A DNA stretch of 64,000 nt from Nicotiana tabacum (GCF_000715075.1 NC_134085.1:158500178-158564177); one strand, 5' to 3'. Positions 1-11,071 are shown, numbered from the stretch's first letter. Program-made: numbers and translations. The notes: generated from the letters alone by a model not told the origin.

Positions 1-369
1 CGTTTTGTCCAAATCATAATGAGGCTATTATGAGTAATTAAAAACATTTAATGCTACGTTACATAATCATTATATTCAATACAAATTCTCTAACGTATTC
101 CACATTTAATGCCTATTAAATGCCGTATCTGCACTCTTTTCTAACGTCATATTCATTCCTTTTGATTCTCGAACATAAATGACTTGGATAGGTACGGGTG
201 CTGGGTTATTTATATTCCTGCCCGTGCTTCTTCCTCTGTTATTTGCTTGTATCTGTTGCAACTCGTGTCTCTTAGCTAATTGTAACTCTTTGACCATTTG
301 ACCAGTCTACGTGTTTCGACACGCATTCGTCATGTCACCTTTATATTTAAATACAATTTTCCTAATACA
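1..369 (-). mobile_element. Partial LTR of element A family
   Basis: This stretch aligns by eye with the last two-thirds of the LTRs at 7483-8048 and 17547-18113 and ends in the same terminal word, AATACA, at 369. The window edge cuts its other end. No polypurine tract follows, unlike the LTR at 7483-8048, so it is either the outer (5') LTR of an element lying to the left or a solo LTR. Confidence 0.85.
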
Positions 370-910
370 CAAAGTACCTTGTGTTAAAATTTCCTCAAAC
401 ATGAATGGTGACCGTAAGGGCCAATGGGAAATATTTATTTGACGAACAATTATAATGAAGTGTCAGTTGCTTTTTTAATCTTCCTTTTTTTATGTCTCAG
501 TTTTCCTTCAGTGAATCAGAGATGCAAACACTGGGGATATGATGATTCAAGCCAGTTCTCTATATGACAATTCACTACCTATTTATTGCTGTTATTAATT
601 GTACTTGTATTTGTCATCTAATACTATAATAATTGTACTAATCTGTATGCCCTATACTTAATCTATTGCTTCTAGCACTAATGCAGTTATGGCTGTGTGA
701 GAAAATAAAAAAAAAAACTTACCTACACCTAGTTTTTTTTAAACCAAAACTACATTAGTTTACCATGATTAATTACAAAATCGGCTGAGAAAGTGTATTA
801 AATAACCATATCTAACTAATAACAGCTTATATAAAAACTGATGTCAGGTATTTATACATTGAATATTGGGCCAATGTGAATAAGCATATTTTCATACTCT
901 TGCCAGAAAA
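370..910. other. Non-coding AT-rich spacer
   Basis: I see no open frame, RNA gene or recognisable repeat here, only AT-rich sequence with short homopolymer runs. Confidence 0.6.
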
Positions 911-952
911 CCTAGCTATATATTTGAGTTTTAGCCTACAACTTGTGGTGAG

Positions 953-1010
<58 letters not shown>

Positions 1011-1125
1011 GAACAATAATACGAAAATTTATAAGCAATTTATATATTTGAGTTTTAACCTACAACTTGTGGTGAGAAGAGGGTAAATAATAATAATAAT
1101 AATACGAAAATTTATAAGCAATTTA
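911..1125. repeat. Tandem duplication containing (AAT)n microsatellite
   Basis: A unit beginning near 915 and ending in AATACGAAAATTTATAAGC at about 1036 is repeated at about 1041-1121. In the first copy the unit holds about 19 AAT triplets (953-1009); in the second copy the same place holds only about 6. The tract therefore expanded or contracted after the duplication. Confidence 0.85.
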
Positions 1126-1585
1126 CCTTTGTCTATAGTACAGTTTAATTCTGAAATTTTCTTAAAACACATGCAAAATCATCATATTACGACGTTCAAT
1201 TAAATTAATAACAAAAAATAGCTCAATTCCTTAAATCTTTAGCTTTCTTTGTAAACATTAATTCTCTATATGCTGAATCGTTTGTACATGATTAATGTCA
1301 ATTGATATACTAATAGGAGTAAGAATTTTGAGACTTTCTATCTTCACTCAAAATGTAAAAATACAACTACAGGACAATTCAGACCATTGATTGGTATTGA
1401 ACATTGTTGGGCTTTGTCTTTGTCTAAGTCCAGCCTGTTCTTGAAGCTCATTCAGTCTTAAAACGTGAAACTATACATTTGATCCAGCCCCCACAAACAA
1501 AAAATTGTCCTCCTTACTATGTACTAGTATGAGTAGTTTTCGATTATAAGTTACAAAACATTTGAATATGACATCTAGGATAAAA

Positions 1586-1775
1586 CCACCAAAGGGAGTG
1601 GTAAGTAGATGGGGTTATTTTTCCCCTAACCAGAAATCTCGCGTTCGAGCTATGTGTATGGAAAAATCTTTGATAGAGAATGCTATTTCCGAATAAGGCT
1701 CTATGTAGCACGAATCCGGATATAGTCGTACTCCAATACAGGTGTGGATACTGAATGGGAAACCAAAAAAGACAC
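1586..1775 (+). mobile_element. tRNA-derived SINE, plus strand
   Basis: The sequence contains a B-box-like word (GTTCGAGCT near 1644) and ends in a short A-rich tail (about 1761-1770). A diverged copy in reverse orientation lies at 21121-21312, sharing the start CCACCAAA, the CTAACCAGA block and the end GGGAAACC. Flanks CTAGGATAAAA (1575-1585) and CTTGGATAAAA (1776-1786) look like an 11-bp target duplication with one mismatch. Non-autonomous; it would rely on LINE enzymes for mobility. Confidence 0.75.
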
Positions 1776-1786
1776 CTTGGATAAAA

Positions 1787-2855
1787 ATATCGTTTTCATT
1801 TGTGAAAGATTAAAAGACAGTGGCGTAAAGCCGTAAAGTGAAACAAAATTTTACTTTTCTTTTCCTTTTACTAAGGCTCCATTTGGACTCATTAATTTGG
1901 AAACTCATGCTATTGCACACAAAATTGCTAACTACAAAGGTTTTTTTATTTAACCAGAAAATTCTGCTGTTAGCATGCATCTCTGTGGTTGATGAATTTC
2001 AAATCATCTTTGTAACCAAGTTCTCGGCTTTGAGGCAATGACATTTTGAGCTAAAAGCTCCAATTTATGGGAAGAAATTTAAATCACTTATTCGGGAAAT
2101 TTCAAACTACGGCACATTAATTTTATGCAAGTATATGTTTTCTAAATGTTTTATCAGTTTTTAATTCAAGTCTAAATGATGAAAATTAAAAGGTGAGCAT
2201 TTTTTTAAGGAAATACTCAAGAAACTAATTATTAATAAAGTATAATTAAATTTACTAAAAGGAACATAACTGGAAGACATGAATTGGTCCCATCAATATT
2301 CAAGCAACTAAGCAATCAAGTAGAACACGGCTACTTTTGGAAATCTGTTATAAACTGACTGAAAAATCGACAGCGGAGTTTCGATTTGTTATATTTTAAT
2401 TCAATTAGGAGTACGTAGTAGAGTTTCACTTATATACACCATAGTGTAAGGAAATATTTGATCTTAAAAATAAAATAATCTGATAGTGTAAAAAAATTTA
2501 CACCAAAAGATGAATATTAGTTAATTCCAAGTAAAAACAGCAAGATAATTAATCACCTTGAAGATAAAAATTAATTAATGCCAGTTGTCAAGATTATACT
2601 CAAAATGTGGCCTATTTGAGTTTTAGCTTGGGGACCAAACTGGCTCTCACTGTCACAAGAATCCTAGTTATTAAACGACACAACACATAGTATGGTAAAA
2701 GCAAAATTCTTCAGGTTAATCTTTTGGCGCCCTGGGCCACCTAGTAATATGATTTCCTTCCAACAGTTTTTGTATTTTACTTCCTGTACTTGTTTTTTTT
2801 TTTTGGGGGGGGGGGAGTAGTAGTGATGTCAAACAAGATATATATATATATATTT
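1787..2855. other. Non-coding spacer
   Basis: No supported gene is seen. The 67-codon frame at 1838-2041 has no recognisable domain. The spacer holds poly-T/poly-G tracts near 2790-2815 and a short TA tract at about 2840-2853. Confidence 0.6.
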
Positions 2856-3905
2856 AAGGTAAAATACATACTTTATCCATCGATCAATTGTATTCAAATT
2901 TTTCTTACACATTTGTTAAATACGGGATAATATTATATACCAAAACTTTTAAAAGTGTGTCAATTACATCCTTCTTTTGCCATGTGTCACACGTGTATAT
3001 TACACATAAAATAGGCGCGTGAAAACTAAAAAATCCATCTAAGATTATTTTTTCCCCCTTTTAAAACTATTTCCTTTTCAAATTAAAGACCCCAACCCCA
3101 AATCCCAGCTTTTCCTCCCCCCTTTCCCGTTTCGTCTTCTTTCACCAATCTCATCCTAGTTTTGTTTAGCCACCTCGTGTTCCGTCTCTCTAACCCCCAT
3201 GACTAAGAAGAAAAGAAAAAGAAAAGGAAGAAGAAAAGAGAAGCTATTGGGTCTTGTAAAAAGTCACCATTATTGACCTTTTAAAAAAACTTGAAAATTT
3301 AATCGAGTTTTGGTATTCCACATGACCTAGAAAATTAGTTTGAATTTGTGATTATTGTTGAGTAAAAATTTACTTAGGTGATTAATTTTGATAAAATTCA
3401 AAAAACATCATTAACTAGTTTGAAGCTTTGGGTTTGAGCTTGGATTTGAAATATGTATAAGAATTTGTGATGGATATTGTTAAAATTTGTTAAAAATCGA
3501 CAAAGATCGTTGAATCTATAGTTAGGGAAGAGGTTCTTCTGGTAAAAGAGTTGGTGGTAGTATGATGTTAACATGATGGGGTTTGGAAGAAGAGGAAGGG
3601 GGGGGGGAGGGTTCTTTTCTGTATTTTTTTTTCTTTGGGAAGATGAGGAGAGAGGGTTTGAGGGGGGGAGGGGGGGCAGTGGTTTTTTTCAGGTTTTTCT
3701 TTTTATTTTTCTTGATTTATGACACGTGAAAGATGTTGATTGACACGTGTAATAGTAATCTTTAAACAGATGTGGTCAAATACCGAAGTGGTGTGTAATT
3801 GATATACCTTTAAAAGTTTTGGTATATAATATTATTTTCATATTTAACAAGTGTGTAAAAGGAATTTGGGGATAAGATCGATAGGTAAAATATGTATTTT
3901 ACCTT
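2856..3905. mobile_element. Inverted-repeat DNA element, about 1.05 kb
   Basis: The left end (AAGGTAAAATACATA from 2856) returns inverted at the right end (TATGTATTTTACCTT to 3905). Similarity continues inward for about 140 bp with mismatches; both arms contain the word ACCAAAACTTTTAAA or its complement. No coding frame lies inside. Purine-rich G tracts occur at 3590-3690. It is a non-autonomous TIR element (MULE-like or MITE). I could not define a target duplication because the flanks are T-rich, so the superfamily is open. Confidence 0.75.
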
Positions 3906-6284
3906 TTTTCTAAATGTATATACATATAGTAAATGTCAAATTCATTTGGTGAAAATTCTGCTTCGGCGACTGTTTTTTTCAACCAAGTTGAAAGAGCAAA
4001 GTCTTGTCCCTTGACTAAGTAATTTAAAGTTCTGCGTGCTTATCCCTTGGCTAAGTAGTTTAAAGTGTGATAAAATAATACTAAGGACGTACTTTGAATA
4101 ATCAAATATGTTCATGAAACACGCACCTAACAACTATGTTTTACTATTGCTATTGCTATTAATGTGTATTAGTGTATATAACCAATGTGTTACTCGCCAA
4201 CTTTGGTCGGTATACCCTTTCGACCTTCAAAATACCGACCACATATTAATAGTCGCGTTTTGAACGGTTATTGGTCATTGCCGACTAACTTTGTTTGATT
4301 TTTTTGGACGATTTTTCCCGAATTTTTAGTAGTATAATTTTTCAAATAACCATTCCACAGCTAAATTCGCATGTAGAGTTACTTAGGGATTTTCCTTCCG
4401 ATTAACATATGATTTTTTTCCCTCATTTTCTTTGTTTGTTTACTTGCGAATTTTCTCACAGAAATGTACTTACCAATTTATTTCTCTACTAATATATATT
4501 AAAGTTTATGACAAATTTAATAACGCTACTAATATATTTTGAAATTTAACATTAAGAAAAAATTAAATATACGAATATATTATAAAAATAATAAATAAAA
4601 TAATATTAGTTATTTTATTTATAAATAAAATACATAGTTAAAAATATATTATATAGTATATAATATAGAAGGTATTACATAAATAAGAAGGTTTATATAA
4701 TATTTAGGCATAATAGACTTTTCAAGTAAAAATGTGACTTTTGTGTTAACTAGAGCAAAGTAAAATGATTTTTGTGTAACAAAAGAAAGAAAAGTGACTT
4801 TTGTGTAATGAACACAAAGTTGAATAATTTTTACATAACAAAAAAAAAGTAACTTTTGAGTAACAAACACAAAAGTTCAATGACCATGAATAAAACTAAC
4901 TCCTAAACTTTCACATAAATAATATATGTATTTATATTTAAGATGTCTATTCAATAGATACGAATTGTTAATTTAGACCCCAATAATTTAAAAAAATAAA
5001 ATTTTCAAACTCATAAACTTCGAATCACACCTTACTTCTATAATCACATGAGTGAAGTATACAAAATCTTAGCTAAATTGTGTCGGACGAATGCAATTGA
5101 TTAACTTTTGCTTATGATCATATTCAATTTTCAAGGATTGGCCAACTGGGATCCAACCATGCATGAAATGCGGCAACAATGTTAGTATTAATACACCCGA
5201 ATTCTCTCCTGGATCTGGTCAAGTACGATAATTAACTAGCTCAGCTTTGAGCTTTCAACGTTAAATGTGATACTCGTGGTCAAACCTATGATAATATTAT
5301 TTCAACACAATGCATGAATCATTGTCCCTTCTGCGATATATTATTGAAAACTCCATTTTCTGGTGCTTCAGTCATCCGATACTGTCTTGATATATATATG
5401 TCAAAACATTGATACGGAAACAATAATAATAATAATATTGCGAAGGAAGAACATTGAGACTTATTATAACTAATCTTTTACTAGTACTTTTGTGAAAAGA
5501 CCCTATCAAAACGCAAATTGGACGATTAGACAACCTAAATCCTCCTATCTAGAATGTAGTGGAGTAACTAAATATTTTTTACCACTGTTTGACCAAAATT
5601 TAAATCTAGATTTAAACAATTAGATTTTCTTAATAAGATTGGGTTAATATTAACCAATAATAATATCTACTAGATAATTTAACTAGTGCCGTGACAAAAT
5701 ATTACAAGATCAATAGTAACAGTGATGAGTATATAATAATGAACAACACTTATTAATGGCATAAACATGAAGTAAAGCATTAAATGACTATAAATGGCGT
5801 ATAATGGTATTTATGTAATAAATGTAACAGATTTGACCAAAAAAGGGGGTGGAATCGTGTAATGTTATTAGTTCTGACAATGATAAATGATTGATGAGCC
5901 TTTAAATATTCGGATTATCCTTGGATCGTGGGAGAAGACCAGACAACGATCTCAAGAAAAAATGTACTTTTTGTATGTATGTAATAAAGCTAGAATCTCT
6001 AGAGAATATCAAAGTGTTCTTATACAAATGAGTGTTCAATGTCCCCTATAACTATGTCTCTTTCTAATTATAAGGGGATATGTGCATGCCATAAAACCCT
6101 AATAATACAGAATCTAAGAATAATCTCTTTAAAGTCAGATCAACAAAACTAGTCGGTACTGCTCCGTTAAGGAAAGTAGTCGTCTTCGACCTCGATCTAT
6201 GTTGACTCCTCGACCTAACCCCTTAAATATAACTAGGATAATTTTGGTGTGGTTGTAGTGGGATGGATAGGATCCTTCTAACTA
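3906..6284. other. Non-coding spacer with degenerate short repeats
   Basis: Very AT-rich with no convincing gene. At about 4734, 4794 and 4850 variants of the word AGTGACTTTTGTGTAA recur with accompanying AACACAAAGTT words, a decayed tandem array that produces the frame at 4649-4870. Near 4195-4250 GGTCGGTA and TACCGACC words face each other, but no transposon terminus is visible. Confidence 0.5.
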
Positions 6285-6990
6285 GGGGTGTTCATGGTTC
6301 GGTTTGGATCGGTTTTTCCCTAAAAAGAAACCAAACCAAGTAAGTCGGTTTTTCAAATATTAGAACCAAACCAAACCAATTAAGTCGATTTTTTCTTGAT
6401 TCGGTTTATGTCGGGTTTTATCGATTTTTCGGTTATTTGTCGGTTTTTTCTTAAATATAAGACATACACTACTAAACACACATTTCGGCGACCACATTTT
6501 CAACGTAACACTATCAAATCAATTGCCCTTTGAGAAATCTATTATTTACCAAGATATATTGATGATAATTGAATTAAATAGTGATGAATAATTTAAGGAC
6601 TCAATTAAAAATATATTATTTTTAATACGAAATGGATTCTTACACTTAACAAAAGAATACTACCAATCAAACTAGAATGTAAAGATAAAGAACTATACAA
6701 AAGTGCAAACTATTAACATTTACCATTAAATTTTTGAAATTTTGTATAAAAATATACATATATATAGATGTAATAATAAGTTTGAAATAACTACTCATAT
6801 AGTCGGTTTGGTTCGATTTTTTTCGATTTTTTTCTGATTAAAACCAAAACCAAACCAAATTTGATCGATTTTTTAAAATTCAAAACCAAAACCAAACCAA
6901 ACCAAACCAAACCAAAAAGTATCGATTTTTTTATCGGTTTGGTTTGGTTTTCAGTTTGGTTCAATTTCTCGGATTTTTGTGAACACCTCA
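6285..6990. mobile_element. CCAAACC-rich MITE-like repeat
   Basis: It starts GGGGTGTTCATGG and ends near TGAACACC at about 6980-6988, giving short inverted ends. Both halves are packed with CGGTTTGG/AACCAAACC words in opposite orientation around an AT-rich core, so the single strand could fold back. No coding frame is plausible. No target duplication was identified. Confidence 0.6.
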
Positions 6991-7482
6991 CCCTCCACCT
7001 TTAATCAATAATTTCGGTGCGAGCCTAGAAAATGAAAAAAAGTCTCCACCACCACTATTTTTGACAGAATTGTTTCAAAGTTTCTGATGATCTTTCCGTT
7101 GATTTTTTTTTTTTTGGTCAGAAAGCTTCTTGGCTCTGTCGCAAACCCTTCAGAAATTCTTTTTCAACTTCAATTTAAAATATTTTTTTGTTTTTCAAAC
7201 TTCAACTGAATATTGTCCAAACGCCTTAGATAAAAATTGACTGCGGAAATGAGCCTTTTTCATGCAGTGATATTTCAGTCTAGTGTGAAGTTACTTTTAC
7301 TCTTATGCACCCTCCAATTTGTACACACAAGTTGATAGAACTATAAGAACGAACGTCAATCAATCAGGTATGAACCTGCTAAAACGCTTTGGCCACGCGA
7401 ATTCATGATTTAAACCCTATGAGTTTAAATTTTAAATTTTTTAACATTAAATCCATTATATTTTTAAAAGTTATGGGTTCAT
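6991..7482. other. Non-coding spacer left of element A
   Basis: No gene seen. The word GTCCAAACGCC near 7215 resembles a MITE terminus. The last bases, with GGGTTCA words, resume after element A at 18119 onward, as expected for the interrupted target. Confidence 0.5.
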
Positions 7483-8048
7483 TGTTTAACCAAAAAATAA
7501 AATTTTAGTCAAAGCTAGAATTTAGAAGAACACGGATTACTGATAATCAAAAGAATGTATAAAAGGAAGTAATTTAGGTAGCAAGAGAGTAATCAAGAGA
7601 AAAACAAGTAAACCAAAGTTTATTCCAATAGTGTTTCGTGTCCTTACAATGGATCAAATATCTCCCTTTTATAGATATCTTGGAGATATACGTTTTGCCC
7701 AAATCATAATAAGGCTATTATGAGTAATTAAAGACATTGAATGCTACGTTACATAATCATTACATTCAATACAAATTCTCTAACATATTCCACATTTAAT
7801 GCCTATTAAATGTCGTATCTGCACTCTTGTCTATTGTCAGATTCATTCCTTTTAATTCTCGGACATAAATGACTTAGATAGGTACGGGCGCTGAGTTATT
7901 TGAATAACTGCCCGTACCTCTTCCTCTACCATTTGTTCGTATTTGTTGCAACTCGTGTCTCTTGGCTAGTTGTAATTCTTTGACCATTTGACCAGTCTAC
8001 GTGCCTCGACACATCACCTTTATATTTAAATACAATTTTTCCAATACA
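7483..8048 (-). repeat. Element A 3' LTR
   Basis: The 566-bp copy begins TGTTTAACC and ends ATACA on the plus strand and matches 17547-18113 almost throughout. A minus-strand TATA-like word CTATAAAA lies at 7667-7674. The polypurine tract abuts its right side, marking this as the 3' LTR. Confidence 0.92.
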
Positions 8049-8063
8049 GATAGTCCCCCCACT
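8049..8063 (-). promoter_or_regulatory. Element A polypurine tract
   Basis: On the minus strand the sequence immediately before the LTR is AGTGGGGGGACTATC, a purine-rich tract in the position used to prime plus-strand DNA synthesis. Confidence 0.8.
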
Positions 8064-8316
8064 TTCCATTTATTCATCAGTTGAATATTTGGGAAGTGGA
8101 TTTCATTAAAAGAGAATTTTTGTCACCATTAATGCTATGACAAAATTGACGCTTCAATTGTCGCTTCCATTTAATGCTCCGTACGCGTGTCATTTTTCCA
8201 TTGGTTCTGCAGTTTTGCAGCCCTTTTCAAGGCTTTTTTACGGCTTTACTATTCATGAAGTGCCAGTTATCATTATTATGGTCCTTCCATTACTGCACTT
8301 TTACCTTTGGCGATTG

Positions 8317-8335
8317 CTTATTAATATAAATATAA
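8317..8335 (+). promoter_or_regulatory. Candidate TATA box of the element A aORF
   Basis: AATATAAATATA at 8323-8334 stands about 95 bp upstream of the aORF start codon at 8428 on the plus strand. Position and composition suit a TATA box; this is inference without transcript data. Confidence 0.4.
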
Positions 8336-9005
8336 CTTCTTTCCATATCTTTTACCACATAAAGCTTATTGAACACTTAATTCCTCAAATCTCAGTTCAC
8401 TTCTTTCTCACATTATTCTTCTTCGTCATGTCTTCACCAAACCCTAACCTTAGGAGAGTTCCCATTGTTGATACCTTCCCCAATGCCCCCATTAGGCATA
8501 GAAGGGGAGGTAGGCTTCGTAGCTTAGAGTCTACTCGTGGTGGTAGTTCGTCTATACCTTCTCCTAGTTCTGGTCCTTCTTCTAGAACCAGAGGTTCCCT
8601 TTCTCACAAATCTTTTTCTAGGGGTAAAGAACCTTTTTAACCATTACGTGATCCTTTAGTAGAGGTGATAGTCCCTACAGAACTATCTTTTGACTCCTGT
8701 AGTTCGCAAAGACTGTCATTGGAGTAATGATTTTTCCATTATTATCCCTAATCCAAATCAGAGAATTACTTCTTGCTTGACTGGGTTCTCTTTTGTTTAT
8801 ACATACCCTTTCACTTGAGGGTTCAAACCAACTATTGACCCAGTCATTCTTGAATTTTGCCATTTCTTAATGTCTGTTTGGGTCAAATTGGCCCAATTAT
8901 ATGGAGGGATGTTGCCTGTTTGAGGCATGTAACCAATATAGCTGATGTTTCCTTTACTTTCCCTCACCTGATTCATCTTTACTCCCCCATGCTTTTCCGT
9001 AATGC

Positions 9006-9156
9006 GTGTTTACCCTAGTGGCCAGGAGTAAGAGGGTTTTGGTGAGCCCTGAAGATGACAAGGACTGTGGCTGGTATGCCCGGTTTGTCGCTGCCCTCAC
9101 TGTTGGCTTAGTGGGCGAGGATAACGTTCCCTTCCCTGAGAAGTGGAATTTTGCAC
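9006..9156 (+). CDS. aORF conserved-domain exon, C-terminal part
   Basis: This open segment encodes the most conserved block of the aORF family, including the acidic DDKD and the FPEKWNFA end motif, and stops exactly at a GTAAGT donor. The reading frame continues into the intron for several codons, so unspliced translation would add an intron-encoded tail. The equivalent block in element B lies at about 58903-59037 on the minus strand. Confidence 0.75.
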
Positions 9157-9228
9157 GTAAGTCTTTTATCCTTCTCGTGCCTTTTTTCTTCAAGTTTATC
9201 AACTTCTCTAATTTTGCCCTTTTTTTAG
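9157..9228 (+). other. aORF intron 1
   Basis: Donor GTAAGT at 9157, pyrimidine-rich tract and acceptor TTTTTTTAG ending at 9228; 72 bp. Element B keeps an intron at the same protein position, also starting GTAAGT. Confidence 0.75.
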
Positions 9229-9378
9229 TAACCATGGGAATTGTGGAGGATATTCCCAATTTCCATGGTTGGGTAGATAAATTGCTGAAGACCGCACCAA
9301 TAGATGGTAGGTCTTGGAGAACACTTTTTAACCGTTACGGTTGGAAAGTAAAGACTCATGGTAAAAAAAATTATTTCA

Positions 9379-9458
9379 TCTTTCACGCATATATATATAT
9401 ATATATATATTTCTTTATTTCTCTAACTCTCATCCTTCTTTTTATCGGGATTTGCTAT
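9379..9458 (+). other. Probable second aORF intron with (AT)n
   Basis: The aORF frame is interrupted after a Lys-Thr-His-Gly coding segment by GGTAAAAAAAA, an (AT)n tract at 9390-9410 and a pyrimidine-rich stretch. Coding resumes near 9452-9460 with Ala-Ile-Arg-Gly codons. The expected acceptor AG appears to be altered (ATCGGG), so the exact 3' border is uncertain. Confidence 0.5.
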
Positions 9459-9483
9459 TCGAGGAGTTACTGTTGAAGCAGTT

Positions 9484-10125
9484 ATGGCCTCTCGTTTCTC
9501 TTCGGGAACCCGTACTCCTTCGGGGACCCGTATCTCTTTAGAAAGAGCCCGAGAAATAGTCTTGGGTTCTTCTTCTGCGAAAAAGAAAGCTATTGAAAAG
9601 GAAGACTCTAAAGAAGAAGAAGAAGGGGGCTCCCTGGTGACGAGGCCACGAGCTAGGAGACGCATCGTCTCTGATGACGAAGCTGAAGTTTCCCCTCGTC
9701 TTTCTGCTTCTCTTACCGAACCTGTTCAAACCCCAGTAATAATTCCTGACAATGACATCACTCCTTATGATACCCGTGAGTCTATTGATAAATTTTTCAT
9801 CAGTGGTTTTGGTAGTGGAAGTTTAGGGCCTATTTTAGATGAAATACCCTTATCTTCTTTTTCAATTCCTGTGCTTCTGATTCCTTCTTTACCAGCCCCA
9901 GCTGTTTTTGTTCCTTCTTCTACTGTTTTCACTTCTTCTACCGCTCCTCCTTTGACAATTCCCCCTCCTATCGTTCATCATACGGAAGTGGGATCTTCAA
10001 GTAGAAGTGCCACTATGAGGAGGGTAACTATTGAAGTTCCTGCTGATAGCAGCCTTTTGAGGAAGTCAGGTCAGGCAGATGTATGGCTGGAGCCTTTAAT
10101 TGTCCCAATTGAAAAACAAAGCTAG
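9484..10125 (+). CDS. aORF acidic/Ser-rich linker exon
   Basis: A 213-residue frame with an Arg/Thr-rich start, a Lys/Glu-rich patch (about residues 28-48), an RPRARRR basic cluster that could act as a nuclear localisation signal, then low-complexity Ser/Pro/Thr sequence. Codons upstream of the Met at 9484 (from about 9460) are also in frame. It ends in a TAG about 50 bp before the intron donor at 10179, so the link to the coiled-coil exon is broken in this copy. Confidence 0.7.
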   Translation: MASRFSSGTRTPSGTRISLERAREIVLGSSSAKKKAIEKEDSKEEEEGGSLVTRPRARRRIVSDDEAEVSPRLSASLTEPVQTPVIIPDNDITPYDTRESIDKFFISGFGSGSLGPILDEIPLSSFSIPVLLIPSLPAPAVFVPSSTVFTSSTAPPLTIPPPIVHHTEVGSSSRSATMRRVTIEVPADSSLLRKSGQADVWLEPLIVPIEKQS

Positions 10126-10178
10126 AGAGCCATAGTTCCCTAACTCTAATGAATGATATCATGCATGCCACTTTGAAG

Positions 10179-10255
10179 GTATTTTCCTTCTCTCCCTTCT
10201 TTACTTTGTAAAAAAAATTTATCTTTGGGATTCTTATTTCCCTTCCTTTTTTTAG
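10179..10255 (+). other. aORF intron before the coiled-coil exon
   Basis: Donor GTATTTTCC at 10179, T-rich tract and acceptor TTTTTTTAG ending at 10255; 77 bp. The downstream exon opens with Ala-Asn-Leu-Ile-Gly codons in the frame of the 10277 ORF. Confidence 0.7.
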
Positions 10256-11023
10256 GCCAATCTTATCGGTACAGAAATGATGAACAGAATCCCTCTCTTG
10301 GAGAAGGTAGCATGTGATTCAGAGAAGATAGCATGTGATTCTCAGTTGGAGGCAATCAATTGGAAGGAACAATTTGAGAGTGCACAAATTGATATGGAAG
10401 ATTTGCGGGCTTTAACTTCAGAATTAGTGGTTGTAAAAACTTCCTCAAGTCAAGCAGAAAAAGAAAAAGAACGTCTCGAATCCTCCTTCTCAGAGCAACT
10501 ATCTAAGGCCAGTGAAGAGAACAAAGAGTCGAAGGCTCTTTTGAGTCAAAAAGAAGTTTACGCTGGGGAGCTCGTGCAAAGCTTAACTCAAGCACAAGAA
10601 GACCTTCGAGTCTCTGCTGATAAGGTGCGTGCTTTAGAGAGCTCTCATGCCTCTCTTCAAGCTTCTTATAACTCCACCTTGGCTGAAAATGAAGAGCTAA
10701 AGAATGAGATTGCTGATTGGGAAAAGGATTATGAGATCCCTGAAGAAAAATATGTTGTTGAGGTAAGTTGGGCATTTTTGAATTCACGTCGTGATACCCT
10801 AATTGAAGCTGGCCAAGAAAACTTCAACCTGAAGTCGGAGTTAGCTAAGATCAATGAAACCATTGAAAAAGCTCAGCAAACTCAGGACTTCCCTTCTCCC
10901 ATGGTTGAAGCTCCCGTGAATGTTGAAGCTGATACATGTATCCCAACTCTTTCAAGCCCAATCGAGCATGTTGCTGCAAGCCAAGTTGAAACCACATATG
11001 TTGATGCACCTGCCCAAATTTAG
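10256..11023 (+). CDS. aORF coiled-coil exon
   Basis: This 256-codon open segment (first Met at 10277) encodes a Glu/Lys/Gln/Ser-rich helix with heptad-like hydrophobic spacing from about residue 20 to 200, followed by a Pro/Val/Glu tail. A near-perfect 18-bp duplication gives the repeated peptide ACDSEKIACDSQ near its start. Long coiled coils at the C-terminus are usual in this family and suggest self-association; no enzyme motif is present. Confidence 0.75.
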   Translation, partial: ANLIGTEMMNRIPLLEKVACDSEKIACDSQLEAINWKEQFESAQIDMEDLRALTSELVVVKTSSSQAEKEKERLESSFSEQLSKASEENKESKALLSQKEVYAGELVQSLTQAQEDLRVSADKVRALESSHASLQASYNSTLAENEELKNEIADWEKDYEIPEEKYVVEVSWAFLNSRRDTLIEAGQENFNLKSELAKINETIEKAQQTQDFPSPMVEAPVNVEADTCIPTLSSPIEHVAASQVETTYVDAPAQI

Positions 11024-11071
11024 CCCGCTGCTATTGATGCTCCTACTTCAGTTCCACAAACTTCTCAGTGA

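Larger units (their letters stand above)
8428..11071 (+). pseudogene. Antisense ORF (aORF) of element A, putative gypsy-type transposon protein
   Basis: This gene runs opposite to gag-pol. The product starts with a Ser/Arg-rich segment (8428-8640). Next comes the conserved plant 'putative gypsy type transposon' region (about 8690-9156), recognisable by YTYPF, then HLIHLYSP, then DDKDCGWYARFV and FPEKWNFA. A short exon follows (9229-about 9378), then an acidic and Ser-rich linker (9484-10125), and finally a coiled coil (10256-11023). Canonical GT-AG introns are visible at 9157-9228 and 10179-10255. Breaks: stop at 8638-8640, a TGA near 8818, frame changes between 8880 and 9010, stop TAG at 11021 sixteen codons before an apparent original TGA at 11069-11071. 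Function is unknown; family homologues are known only from Tat-lineage elements. Confidence 0.82.

Noticed and set aside
1838..2041. 67-codon plus-strand frame as a gene
   Set aside because: No domain, codon pattern or promoter supports it; length is expected by chance in AT-rich DNA.
4190..4330. GGTCGGTA/TACCGACC words as CACTA transposon subterminal repeats
   Set aside because: No CACTA terminus, partner end or 3-bp duplication could be found.
4649..4870. 73-codon minus-strand frame with repeated VTQK peptide
   Set aside because: The peptide repeat only mirrors the decayed nucleotide repeat there.
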